Source of the DNA: Fratercula arctica
Lineage: Eukaryota; Chordata; Aves; Charadriiformes; Alcidae
Assembly (NCBI GenBank): GCA_947846985.1
Contig: CANTUZ010000006.1
Location: 45,367,707 to 45,431,706 of the forward strand
Reading direction: 5' to 3'
DNA length: 64,000 nt
Below are positions 23,295 through 35,580 of the stretch, piece after piece (position 1 is the stretch's first letter; the number at the start of each line of letters is the position of its first letter). Both the position numbers and the translations under genes were made by a program. Under the pieces are notes generated by a model that saw only the letters and a program-made list of their open reading frames with translations, did no database searches and had not been told where the DNA came from.

Positions 23295-26200
23295 GTGAGC
23301 CTGGGATAAGTGAATCAACTGTCGCAGGCTGTTTCGCTGGTGGTAGGAAACCCTGAGTTCAGCCTTGGGTTACCTGTATGTCTTCAGGGAAAGGGGCTAT
23401 TAGAACAGAGTGTTTAGACTGTTATACTTCTCAACTATTATACTTTAGCCTAATGCTAGACTATTGTGCTGTACCTTTTAAGAAAACTAAGCCCTCTGCT
23501 AGAATTTTTTCCTTTAATTAAAAAATTAACATATAAATTAAAGTTTCACAACTGCGTGCTGTGAGAGGAAACACTTATTTTAGTTATCACTTAGCTTTCT
23601 AAAAATACCTGCGCAAAAATTAGAGATTAAATACATTTAATGCCTTTAGTAATTCTGTGTAGAGTGGTCATTTTCTCAGTTTTGCTTTGGGAGCTCAAGA
23701 GGAAAGAAGAGGTACAAACCAGCAGATAGACCACCGTATATATACATGTGTGTGTATATATATAAATACATACATACATACATATATATATATATATATG
23801 TGTACATATACTGATACTTTTAAATATCTCTGTCCACCTATCTACCTATCCATAACGCTAGGGGTTTTTGAAGTTCTGTAAACTTTTATTTAAGGCAAGG
23901 TTCTTAAAAATCACTACCAAAGATAAAAATGTCTTTTCATTATTTAATATGTACGTATGAAATAGATGTCACACTGACATGGGAATTTTGGTATGAGTGA
24001 TGTCCAGGTCTCTTAAGAAATGAAAGGAAAAGCCAGCTCTAGGAAAGATTGACATTTAGTAGGCTAAGAAGTTTAGAGAATTTAAACAATATGTATTACA
24101 GAAATAGCAAAAAAATTTATTACTATTTAGTTCATTGTTAAACTGCCCTTCAGGATATTACCTAAGCACATGCAGATGTTTGCACTTATGAATATCCTAA
24201 ATTATGCACGTTCTGGATTATCTTCAGGACTTACCTAATAGAGCTGAGAAATCTATGAGAGATAAAACTGTTTGTAAAAAGATGTGTCTCAGGCATTTCT
24301 AGTGGAAAACACATGCTTCTTTCTCAAGGTGTTCTCTGAGCTTTCAAGGTCTACTCGCATGTGTAAAGTCCCATTTGCCAGATTTGATCCTGCCCTTCCA
24401 AGCCACCTACAGCCTCAGAAAGAGCACCTGGGCTCCTGTAAGGAGAACTGGGCTGAAAAGCTTCGCAAATGCCACTTCAAAGGAAAGGATATCACATATG
24501 AAGTATGGGCATGCTAATAGCGTGTAAAAGTAGGAAACACTCTTATTTTTTTAATTGCTGAGGGGAAAATCAAAAGGCAAATTATAGCTAAACTATATGA
24601 AATGTCATTTGTACGAAAATGTGGGGGGAGGTTTGTTTAAACTCCAGCCTTGGTAAGCTCCCTCAGGGGAAGTCGGCCATCTCTGATCCCTGGCTGAGTT
24701 TTCATGCTGAGCATCTGCGTGACCTTAGCTCGAACCTCTGAGAAAACCACTATGTTGTGAGAAATAGCTGTGAGGAAAACAAGTAAACTCAAGCTGTATG
24801 AGATACGAAAGGTGAAATTGCAGACAGGGGTAAGATTGCCGAGATGGGGACGGTTAGCAGCTCAAGGACTCAGAGGGAAAAACACCACAGCTGACAGCTG
24901 TGAAATCTTCAGGTAAAATACACAGAAGACGGGAGTTCAGTGGGAGCAAGGAACTACTGATGCTCAGCTTTGGGGCTTGCATTCACTTTATTCCACTGTG
25001 CATATTAGGAAATAAATCATTGCCTTTACCATTAAGTTGAGTATACCCTGCTTGCAGAGCATCTTTCCATGCCCGTGACCCCAAAATGTTACACCTTTCT
25101 GTATTTCTTTTGCAAATCTCATCTTTGGCGCCGCACACAACACCTGTGTATACCCATGAATGTAAAACAGGGACACCCTAAATAAACCTGGGGAGAGCTT
25201 AAGTGTCGCTCCAGGTGACTGTAGCTGGTGGTCGGACCTGTCTGAAATTCTCTTGTTATTCTGGTTATTCAAAGAAGCCTCACTCCAGAGGAGTTTCCAG
25301 GACTACCAGAGGTTCCCAACAATAGATCTGAAGGGTAATTTAATAATATTAACAAAGGTGTCTTAGATACACACCATGAAAATGGTTACCAATTTATTAA
25401 GTATACGGAAGACACTAACACTCATATAAGCCATTAAACATGATTATATTTTCCTCTTATTGGTTCAATTATGATCCGCTGTACCTTTTTCCTTATTACT
25501 CTAATTATAGGTTGGTATAATTTCCTCTTTATTAGCAAAATTATGGTCTGCAATTTTATAAAATTCTTGGAGAAATCAGAGCTGATGAGAAAACATAGAC
25601 AGTTAAAAGATAAAGGTATTATGATTATTATTATTATTTCTTTTGAATGTTCCCTTACTCTTAATTCCTTATGGCACTCTTACATAACTCAGTATTTTGT
25701 CTCATACATGCATCAGATTCAATAAAGAAAATAAAAAATGATTAATGTGTACACAATATGTTTTGCATGATATTATTATAGTCTGGTGTTTAGCTTGTAA
25801 GAAAAAATGGCAAAATTGGAGTGCCAGCAGCACTGAAATCTTGTGTGACCATGATAAAGCTAATTAAATTATAAGTTAGATTTCACAGATTTCTGGAGAA
25901 GATTAATTAATTGACAACATAACTGTTTCCCCTTTCTGTTTCCTTTTTCTTTTCAATGGATAGCAAAGCTCCAATTGTTTAAAAGTATGTAAATAATTAA
26001 ATAAATAATTATGTAAATAATTTGAATTGAATAACCAAGCTTGGTTGCTGGCAATCACCTATGGACAGCAGTGTGAGGTTCACAACGATAATATGTTTTC
26101 TCATACCCAAACTCTGCGAATAACTAAGAAGTTTGATGGATAAATGAGCTCATTTGAATCTGTTGAGTAGAATTTGTACCTGGAAGGTGGGAACTCTTCC

Positions 26201-28345
26201 CCATTCCCAATTCCCAACTCCCAATTCTCCCTCCTTATTTTAGGTCTTATCACCAATTTGATTCTCCATCTTTCAGTTTCTGCATCCACAAGAGAGATAC
26301 ACATCTCTAATGAAAAACACCATAGAGACATTCAAATATTTAGGTTTAGCCACTGCAGTTTTCAGATTTCAGTTTCACCCCGCATGTTGAAAACAGGAAT
26401 GAAAGAATTGAGCCTTACATCAGGACCTGCTGGGACCTGCGGGTGGGGAGCTACAGAGGAAACAAGTTCAGTGTGTGCCAGTCCACTCTCCAATTAATGG
26501 GTCGCAGAACCTGAATATGTCATAACTATGCACTTTAGTGGAAATAATTATGTGTTTGTCATGAGATAAAACTGCAGACCCACTGGTGCCCCGTCATTGC
26601 TCTGCACTGGGGCTGAAGCCTGTGGGAGAGGAGGTTTGAGAGGTTACTGCAGCCCACGTACAATGACGGCAGCTGGGCTTTGCTCCAGCAGGAGGAAGGC
26701 AGCGTTGATGTTGGTCAACATCAGGTCAACGTTAGCTCCTCGCTATGACTGCATCAGGGCAAAACTTAAAAATATTCCAGAGCCATTTTTTCCTTTATTT
26801 TGTATAATTCAGAGCTGAGTTGATCTCTTTGCCTGTGTGTTTCATGAAAGAAATATAACTTTGGGAAAAACAGATGACCCTGGAAGAGGTTGTGCTTATT
26901 TTGTTACCACTGCGGCACGACAGACACAGGTGCACGCTGACCTCTGCCACAGGGTCATGCCCAAAGACCGTCATCCTTATGAAAGCTTCAGGCACTGCTG
27001 AGCACTCTTGCTGTCCCATCAGAGCAGCAAACTTCTCAGGCTGAGTGACTTTAAAACAGAAGACCCCTTCGTTTTGGGGATGCGCAAGTGTTGTGTAATC
27101 ATGAAAATCTCATTAGAAACATCTGTGCAAATTTTTCAGGAAGATGCCGTGATTGGTGAATATCGGGTAGTTTATCACAGTGCCATCTGCTTGAAAAACA
27201 GAGTTGTCAGAACAGGTGGCTTAGTGGTAAAGTACAGTAGACCCCCTCAGGTCTCACTATATGTCTATACATTAAGTACATAACATTAACTCAAAGGTAA
27301 TATGATGCTCAAAGTACGATGCTCAACATGAAGTTCAAGGATACAAGTGAAAATATTCAGGGCATTTTGATTCCAACAGTGTCCTTAAAACATTAATCAT
27401 GTATAACTATTAGGAAACATTATTTTATAAAAGAGTTGGAAGAATTCTTCATCAGTAACCTTCATTAGTTTATTAACACTACATTCAGCTCATCATTATT
27501 CTGTCCTGTGCAGATTCCTGGTGGATCAACCCATCCAATAAATTTATCTTTTCTTCCTCTCATCTTTGTTTGCACCAAGGAGATCATACAAGACTGAAAC
27601 AACACTGACTTTTCCCAGTCCTGTTCCCCCTACCATGTGGCAGCATTTTAACACCAAAAACAATCCGTTAATTGTATTTTCCCTTAGCAGGGGTCGCAGC
27701 AGGTTGAAGCAGGGGAGGAAAATGTCAGTGCACCAACAGAGAATGGCACCACGGGCAGACCTTGCGGTCCTCGGCTGGGGAGAAGAGGCATTTTTAGCAG
27801 TTGCAGGAACGTGACGATTCTCTGCTCATTCTCTCACTTTTGCCTGAAGGCAGGTTCGGTACAAAATGCACAAAGACAGTCTACGACCTGAATGACTTCC
27901 TATTTAAGTTATCAGACCAAGGATACTGGGAAATTAAAAGATGTGCCCAAGATCATAAGAAAGACTGAATTGCATTCAGACACCCAGAACTGTAAAACAC
28001 AATCCTTCTTGGTTTGTTTTAAATCCCTCAGTTTTATAGCTGCAGTGGTAGGTTTTCTCTCAATATATTACTAAAAACTGAAGATGTTTTTGATAGTAAT
28101 CTTGAATAAAAGAAGCATTTCCATCCATTTTCCACAGTGAACTGAAGTCAGCCCTTGGGATTCAAGGGCTGCATTTTCTGTAAGTCACCACAGGCAATAT
28201 TCAGAAGAAGTTACTGTAGAATACCCTTGGGCTCCTGACCTGGTAGACCAACCATGGGGAAGGAAAGCCACTGCAGAGCAGTCTGCCCAGGAGCTGCCAG
28301 TGCCTCTTGTTGGAGCCACCACCACAGCTGTGAATCTTTTTTGCA
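23295..28345. other. Intergenic DNA, no gene recognised
   Basis: AT-rich. Holds a compound microsatellite (23737-23815), ATT repeats near 25618-25640 and AAAT/AATAAT repeats near 25985-26025. A short TTCCCAA-type repeat lies at 26198-26228. A tRNA-like A box at about 27220-27240 lacks a B box. No coding signal. Confidence 0.6.
23737..23815. repeat. Compound TA/CATA/TG microsatellite
   Basis: Alternating TATATA, TGTGTG and (CATA)n blocks, with the longest pure AT run near 23780-23798. Confidence 0.92.
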
Positions 28346-28608
28346 CAAGAGGACAAGAGGTAACGGGCACAAACTTGAACATAGGAAGTTCCACCTAAAC
28401 ATGAGGAGGAACTTCTTTCCTGTGAGGGTGGCAGAGCCCTGGCACAGGCTGCCCAGAGAGGTGGGGGAGTCTCCATCTTTGGAGACATTCCAAACCCACC
28501 TGGACACATTCCTGTGCCACCTGCTCTGGGTGACCCTGCTCTGGCAGGGGGTTGGACCAAATGATCTCCAGAGGTCCCTTCCAACCCTACCATTCTGTGA
28601 TTCTGTAA
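28346..28608 (+). mobile_element. CR1 LINE, short 3' fragment (about 263 bp)
   Basis: Plus-strand CR1 3' end running from ACAAGAGGTAACGGGCAC to the octamers ATTCTGTG ATTCTGTA. By eye it is nearly identical to the matching part of the copy at 7968-8532, so it is the same subfamily. The main difference is about 10 extra bases (GATCTCCAGA region) near 28563. Upstream sequence (28150-28345) is not CR1. Confidence 0.94.
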
Positions 28609-31600
28609 TAATTAATCATAATAAAGGTTGTAGTGAGGATTTGGTCTGGAAATGGATTCAGAAGCCGCAGATGGAATATCATGGCACAAAACAATGTGCG
28701 TTCATTTTTGCCAAAGCAGCGACTCCCTTGCTTTGAAGAAAACCCACAGGTAGGAAGGCAGGTACTGCTAAGTGAGTTTTACCTGGTTTTCCTTTCATTT
28801 CCTATCCTGCAGGAGCACAGCTTTAATCAAATGTCAATCTATTTCCCAGCGCCGCTGGAGGAATAAAGTGCAACGGCTAAGACTTGCTCAGTGAAAACAT
28901 TCAAGCGATTTTAATTTTCGTGCTCATGCAAAAAAAATCCCATCACCAGCTGATGAAAACAGCAAAGATTTTGAATGTCGCGCAAAGAAATGCGAGTGCC
29001 TGCGGTGTTGCCTTTCTGATTAAGCACACTTGTACTTATATCAAATATGAACTGTCCTCCTCAGTGAAAGGGCATTTACCAGTGTTTAGGATTTAACCAT
29101 GTGAAAAGTGAAAGGCAATTTGCTAACACTCCTCTGCTGCCTTTTCTCTCCTCCTCCTTTTATTCCCACCCCCTCCCCCAATTTGTAGTCAGCTATTCTC
29201 AGTGTTGCCTAAAATTGTGCAGTGATGTTCTTACATGCGGAATGTAAAAAATAGTCTTTCTAATAAACGTTAACAGCAGCTGTAAAACGGCAAAATAAAA
29301 CAACAGTAAGGAAAACAATCAATAAAAATCTGTACGAGAATTAAGTATTGGTGCATGAGACAGGAAAAGGGTCTGAATCAGAGTGCTTTATAGAGAAACC
29401 TATTTCAAGAGAAGATGGGCAAGGAATAAAATTTATCAAATGTTCCTGAGATAATTATACCAGAACAGACAGGAAACAAGATGTTTGACCAAAGGGAATG
29501 TAAGTGAGTGGATCCAGCTCTTTTCTATGCTTCCCAAATCATTGTCCTTTTGGGCTTAGAGTGATCCCAGTGTGTCACCACGCAAATGATTTTAAGCTAA
29601 TGCTGAGACAGATGTTTCAGCAATGGGGGCCTGGGCAGCAGGGATTTAGTTCATGCTAAGCACCTGATTCAATCTATGGGATCAGTCTAGAGCTTATCCA
29701 AACTGGGGGAAGGGAGGGGGGAGAAAAAAAGAAAAAAAAAAAAATTAGAAGCCCTGCAGTCTGCACACGATCAGATCCTCAGAACCGGCTCTGCTGTTGC
29801 TCTCACCAGGCTGCCCTACCTGCTCTTGCAGCCACAGTGTCCCCGTGGCTACCTCCCTGTCCCGACAAGTGCACCCAGACACGTGTCCAACTCACCCCTG
29901 CAAACAAACCCAAAGACCATCTGGTCAGCAAGCAGAAAATGGGATCGTGCACAGTCAGTAACTAAGAGCCTTCAGAACTGAGCCAGGGTGAATATAAATA
30001 GGCGTGTATTTTGGTTGATCAAATAGAGTCAATAGGATCAATACATATCAGTAGCTCCAGGCTCTGGTTCCGTGGGCTTTGGTGTCTGTTCTGTGGACTA
30101 AGAGCTTTTTACCACTGAGCAATGCGGGGCTAAGGGAAGACGGCCCATGCCTTAAGCAGTTGGAGGGATTTTCAAGCTCTTCCTTCAGTATCTCCAGCAT
30201 TCTGGATATGGGATAGCTATGGGATGAGCTATCAAAGGGCTGTTCAACTGGGGTGTTACTGTCCATCTAGTATGCTACGTTTGAGCCAAAATATGAGCCA
30301 GGAACCCAAGGGCTTATGGGTATTAAGTGGAGATTTTCCAGCTTAGCCATTTCCATTCCATATGCAGATTCATCATCAGAGGCTACAGAAGTGCTTCCTG
30401 GGCCCCAATGGATATTTAATCAATTAAGTGACTGAAAGACAGACATATTCCCTCCTCCTCCTCACCCAAAGATCTTGAGGGGGAGTAACACACTCTGCTA
30501 AATCCAAAAACCTCACTTGAATAATGGGTGTGAGATTCTCCAAGCACAGTAAACTGCAAATATCTGCCGGAGATGGTAGTGACACTGTAGGGAATGCCCA
30601 ATCCAGTGATGATAACCAGCATTTGACACAGCAAGCATCCAAAGAGCAACTTTTATTTACTGATTGGTAGCACTTCAGAAACAGTGTTCCCTCTGCCTCA
30701 TTACTGGGCTAAAGATCTTTACCAAGACCTCTTTGAATTTATTGCAGGCAAATTTTAGTGTACATTTGTACAGAGCAAAGCTTCCTCTCAGACAGAAAGC
30801 TGTACTGGGTCTTCACTCCATGACTGGAGTTTCAGTCATGACCAGGACTTTTCAGGTAATGGGATGTGCAAGGAGATCAGCTAAGAGCAGTCTAAGTAAA
30901 AAAAAGCTTTCAATTTAGGATAAGTGGTATCTGGTGGAAGTAGAGATGGGACACACACACTGAGAACCACAAAGCAACATTTGTCAGCACATACAGTATA
31001 TACCCACATGAATGTAAGGCAATAGAAGTTGACAAAGTTGTGGGGAAGTGCTTGTGGGAAGCTCCTTCCCACGCACTGAAGAACAGAGGTGTTCGTCTGA
31101 GATAGGGTCAGCCAGGAATGAAATCTGGAGGTTTTGGCAGGATCTGGCATCTCATCAGCTGTAAAAGCAAGAGGTGGGTTGAGGGCAGGCAGTGAGGACA
31201 AGTTGTTCAGACTTGGAGTTCAAGCATCTGCCTGCTAGCGCCTGTTGTCCCCACACTGCCTCAAAGTTGCATGAAATAAGCCTGGTCTTGGCTCACATCA
31301 TTAACTCATTTACTATAAATCGCTGGCATGGCGTGCAAGAGAATGTCAGTAAAAATGGAGCTGTTAACGCATGGATTTTTAGCGCTCTATACGATATGTC
31401 TGGCATTACTGTAGTGCTGTTAGTAGGAAGGACTCTGGCACCGTCACGATGCAATAAGCCAGTGCCTACTGCAGTTATTAGCCTGTCTACCTTTGACAGG
31501 ATGCCTTAAGAGCTTCTCCATGGGGCAGCTGCTATATTGCATCATGTCAGTGCACTGGATAGAGCTATTAATGACTTTCAATGCGATACGCTGTATCCTG

Positions 31601-34192
31601 ACAATGCATGCTATTAGGCGGTCCTTAATCACCGGACCACGGATATCGATATACCAACCCTAACAGCTCTAAAGATGTACGGTGCCAAAGTGTGCTATCC
31701 ACATCTGCAACAGTATGTGGTAAAACTATTAGGCAAAGACTCCAAACATTATTTAGTTCAAAGGAAAACTACAAATTTTCAAACCAGAGCCTCCACAGAT
31801 CCAGTGTATGCTAAAATTTATCTGAATTTTAATTTTCTAGGTGTCCACTTATTCTTGGCTTAATGACTGCATGTTACAACCAGTTTTCAAAAATATAACA
31901 AAAAAAAATATTGCTGCTCATCTTCCTGGCAGACTGCTTGCATCACTTTAATTTAGGAAGCAAAACAATTTACAATAATCACAGACATGTAAATGAGCCA
32001 AAAATGGTGTTTGTGTTGTTGCTTTCCAAATTTAAGCTGACCTAAATAATTTAATACGAAATTTGTAGCAATGAGAACACAATTTGGTGGATACATATGG
32101 GAACACATTGAATTTGTACTGTAGAATTGTTACTCCTCTGAGTAAAAGATGATTCACCTTCTAAACGTACTGTAAATGCTGATACAGCATTCACTTTAGT
32201 GGCACGAATGGCATTGCGGAATCGTGAAAACAATACAGACCCTCTCTACGTCCCCTCCATTGAACATGGGAAAAGGAGAGCTTTCTCTTACCCAAGCATG
32301 GAAACTGGGTACGTGCTTATTCTCTGAGTGGGTGTTTGATACTCAATTGTCAGGATTGTCAGATGTCCCCAAGCAGTATATTAAGCTGTTGGTGACAAAC
32401 TCTTTTTTCTAACATGAAAATATGGAATAGCTTTAACAAATAGTAGGGGAAGGAGAGCGGAGGACTGAGCCTATCAGCAGTGGTTTGTGTCCATGTTGCC
32501 CCAAGCACTACACAGCAGTTATGGCAGGAGGGGCTGATGGAGACATGTCACCTCAAGCTTTGATGGAAAGCTTTGAGGCTCTCCATCCAGTAATCAATGC
32601 TGTCACCTACTTCATGAGCAAAGCGAAAAACAATGTCTGAACTGGTGGGTAATAATTAGTTGGTGACGAAAACGTATTAAGCAGGTAGACCTGCCATCCC
32701 TGTGCTCACCAATAATTTTTAGCAAGATGAAAAATATTCTGGAGCTTCTCCACTGTGAAGCAGCCTGTGTGGGAAGCTGGCACAAAGGCATTTCATCTCA
32801 GATATGTTTGTTTTCTGTTCACAGTTATGGCTAGCTGCAGCAGAACTGAACATGCTTCCAGCATCTGCTCCAGCGGGATGCACGGACCACATCAACTCCC
32901 TGTGCTTCAGTGAACTTTAGGGAAAGGTTGTGAAAAACAGGATTTGTTCTTTGACCATTTTGTCCTCCAATTCAGCACTCAAGGAAAAGAGAATAATCAT
33001 CTCTCTTTTTTCTTTCTTTTTTTTTTTTTTTTTTCCCATTCTACCCTTTTCCAAAGCTCTTTGCAGAGTTTCTCAAAAATATCTCCACTGGTCTCCAGAG
33101 TATTTTCTGCTATTTATGTAATAAAGTATTTCCTCTATAACAAACTAAAACAGAATAATAAGCATTTTCATAAATTTCAGCACACTTTACATTTCATGTA
33201 TATTCAATTATAATCCAATAAATTAAATTTGAGTGTGAGCTTAAGTGTAAGTTTGAATGCATTATTCATACTTCCATGTGGACTAAAGTGCTTTCGTGGA
33301 CCAAGATTGTAAGTCATACTTTAGCCACCAACAGGACTAAAGTACAAATATGAAGCAATGAGAAACCTTAGCATTTACTTGTGGTGACAGTCCTGTAGGA
33401 ATCTTAACTGCATAAAAATAATGCTACTTTATGGCTCACAGCACTTCAGCCTTTCGGAGTCTTGATAAGCCTCTCTTAAGATACCTTTTCCCTCAGGCCC
33501 AAACCCACACAGGCTGAAATCAAAGGTGCTTTCTATCAAGTTAGGCAGGAATGAGGAGTCCGTGTTTTGGACACAACCTGAAGATGAAAACGGCTTGTAC
33601 GGTCTCAGGACCAGCCCCACCAGTGGACTGGCATCGCCTTTCTAGTTACAGCTAGTGGCTTTTGTCCCGTTCTATGTGATCAGTAAATGAACTGAATGCG
33701 TAGTTTGCGAGAATTTTGTTCAGCAACCACAGCAGTGCCAGCTGCACTGCTAGTAATGACATAGCCCGTTCTTCAGAATAAAGCCAAACAGAAAATGTAA
33801 TTAATTTTATTTGAAAATTCTGTCTGAGGACATTTGGCACCCACTTCATTTCACTGCCACATCAGAAGATACACTCTGACCAATGTCACGTACCCTGAAG
33901 ACACAGAAGAAAGAGAATAAATATTATTATTGGTGTTTGAATATTCAGTCTATGTAAATGTATTATATACTTTGCTTGGCTTCATCGTAATAGAACACGC
34001 AAGCAAGGCAAACTTGTATTTTTTTCTGCACACACTTTCCTTTTGTCTTTTTTTTTTCAAATTTTGCATAGTGCATATTGCAAGCTTTTCTTTTTAGTTA
34101 TACGCCTCTAGCTATTATCTTGGAAGAAAAATTCAGACATATCCAGCACAAAACCACATGAAATGGCTCGTCACAATGGCGCCTCGAGGTTT

Positions 34193-34308
34193 CAGAGTCA
34201 TAGATGTTGGAAAGGGAGAGACCTATTAATTTATCTTTTTGCATATGCCCTTGCAGTTTAGGTTTTTTTCTATTTATTCTGAAAACCTCCGGTAAAATGG
34301 TATCTTAC
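34193..34308 (-). mobile_element. Old CR1 3' remnant (probable)
   Basis: Plus-strand text AGAGTCATAGATGTTGG, then GAGACCT, and later CTGAAAACCTCCGGT, follows in order the 3' end of ancient amniote CR1 copies as recalled from memory. It is heavily diverged, and no octamer array is left beyond one unit. Confidence 0.5.
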
Positions 34309-34542
34309 AAACGAATTAATGAAAAACAGCTTCAGTTCTGTACAGGCAATGAGTCGGTTTCTGGGGAAGGGAAAGTCCTGGGTTTTCTTGTGCAGCTACC
34401 TGATCCGATGCATTAGAATAACCATAAACCACCAGGTTGTGCTGTTGCCCTTAAGCAATATGCATCACCACAGAGCTATGCTACTGTGCTCATCTGATGG
34501 CTGTTATTCATCTGGGAAGACCCTAAAATCCTAGAAAACCAG

Positions 34543-34560
34543 AAAAAAAAAAAAAAAAAA
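34543..34560. repeat. Poly-A run (18 A)
   Basis: Homopolymer with no LINE or processed gene visible directly upstream. Confidence 0.9.
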
Positions 34561-35014
34561 GAGTCCCTCAGACCCATTTTCCTCTTGATTATACAGCTCA
34601 GTATTTTTCGTAGGACTTTGGCTCACTTTGTAAACCACTGGCAGTGTTTGCCAGTGATGAAACTCAGATACCAAAATAAATACTCCGTCTGCACAGGCTG
34701 AGGATGCAAACACTGCAAAGCTGATCTGAGAATTGATGTTACACTCCATGCAATTTCCAGCAAAGCATCCATTAATGCTCATCCCTGCAGCTTACTTTCA
34801 CTACTGCATTTCCCCCCCCGCCTCCCCCCGCACAGACTATTTCAGTTTTTCAAAACTATATACTATTTCAAAAATTAGGAGTGTACTGTGGAAAGAGCTT
34901 GGAGGACACATTGAGAAGGTAGAGATTGGTCAAAATGCTGGACACCATGTCCATTTGCAGCTGGAACCACAATGCTGCTTGCTGGACTAACCCGTAATTT
35001 TTTCAGAATATCTT

Positions 35015-35580
35015 TCACAGAATAGTTTGGGTTGGAAGGGACCTTTAAACGTCACCTAGTCCAACCCCCCTGCAGTGAGCAGGGACGTCTTCAACTAGAT
35101 CAGGTTGCTCAGAGTCCTGTCCAACCTGACCTGGAGTGTTTCCAGGGATGGGGCATTGACCATCTCTCTGGGCAACTTGCGCCAGGGTTTCACCACCCTC
35201 ATTGTAAAAAATGTCTTCTTTATATCTAGTCTAAATCTACCCTCTTTTAGTTTAAAGCCGTTTTCCCTTGTCCTATCCAACAGGGCCTGCTAAAAAGTTT
35301 GTCCCCATCTTTCTTATAAGCCCTCTTTAAGTACTGAAAGGCCGCAATAAGGTCTTGCTGGAGCCTTCTCTTCTCCAGGCCGAACAACTCCAACTCTCTC
35401 AGCCTGTCCTCATGGGAGAGGTGTCCCAGCCTCTGATCATTTTTGTGGACCTCCTCTGTGGTCTTTCCTGCACTGAGGACTCCAGAGCTGGATGCAGTAC
35501 TCCAGGTGGGGTCTTACCAGAGCGGAGTAGAGGGGCAGAATCACCTCCCTTGACCTGCTGGCCAGATTTCCCTTTTTGAT
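35015..35580 (-). mobile_element. CR1 LINE, 5'-truncated copy, older subfamily
   Basis: Read on minus, it ends with the CR1 3' UTR (CCCTTCCAACCC, then AAACTATTCTGTG). It contains the ORF2 tail with the stretch FKLKEGRFRLDIKKTFFTM and the upstream GLEKRRLQQDL-like region. Internal stops and small deletions break the frame, so it is older than the 7968-8532 copy and belongs to a different subfamily. Confidence 0.93.

Larger units (their letters stand above)
28609..35014. other. Intergenic DNA with open frames and a CpG-rich stretch
   Basis: No known gene. Minus-strand open stretches at 30048-31201 and a CpG-dense block at 31318-31690 are discussed as findings. A runs lie near 29729-29743 and at 34543-34560, and a T run at 33017-33034. 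Confidence 0.55.

Noticed and set aside
26839..26885. Minus-strand reading with LFFPK, similar to a BCHE exon 3 motif
   Set aside because: It is upstream of exon 1, on the wrong side of the gene, and the flanking residues do not match.
27215..27260. tRNA-like A box (TGGCTTAGTGGTAAAG)
   Set aside because: No B box, no acceptor stem and no cloverleaf could be drawn.
28254..28736. 160-codon plus-strand open frame
   Set aside because: It only runs through the CR1 fragment at 28346-28608 and its flanks; it is not a gene.
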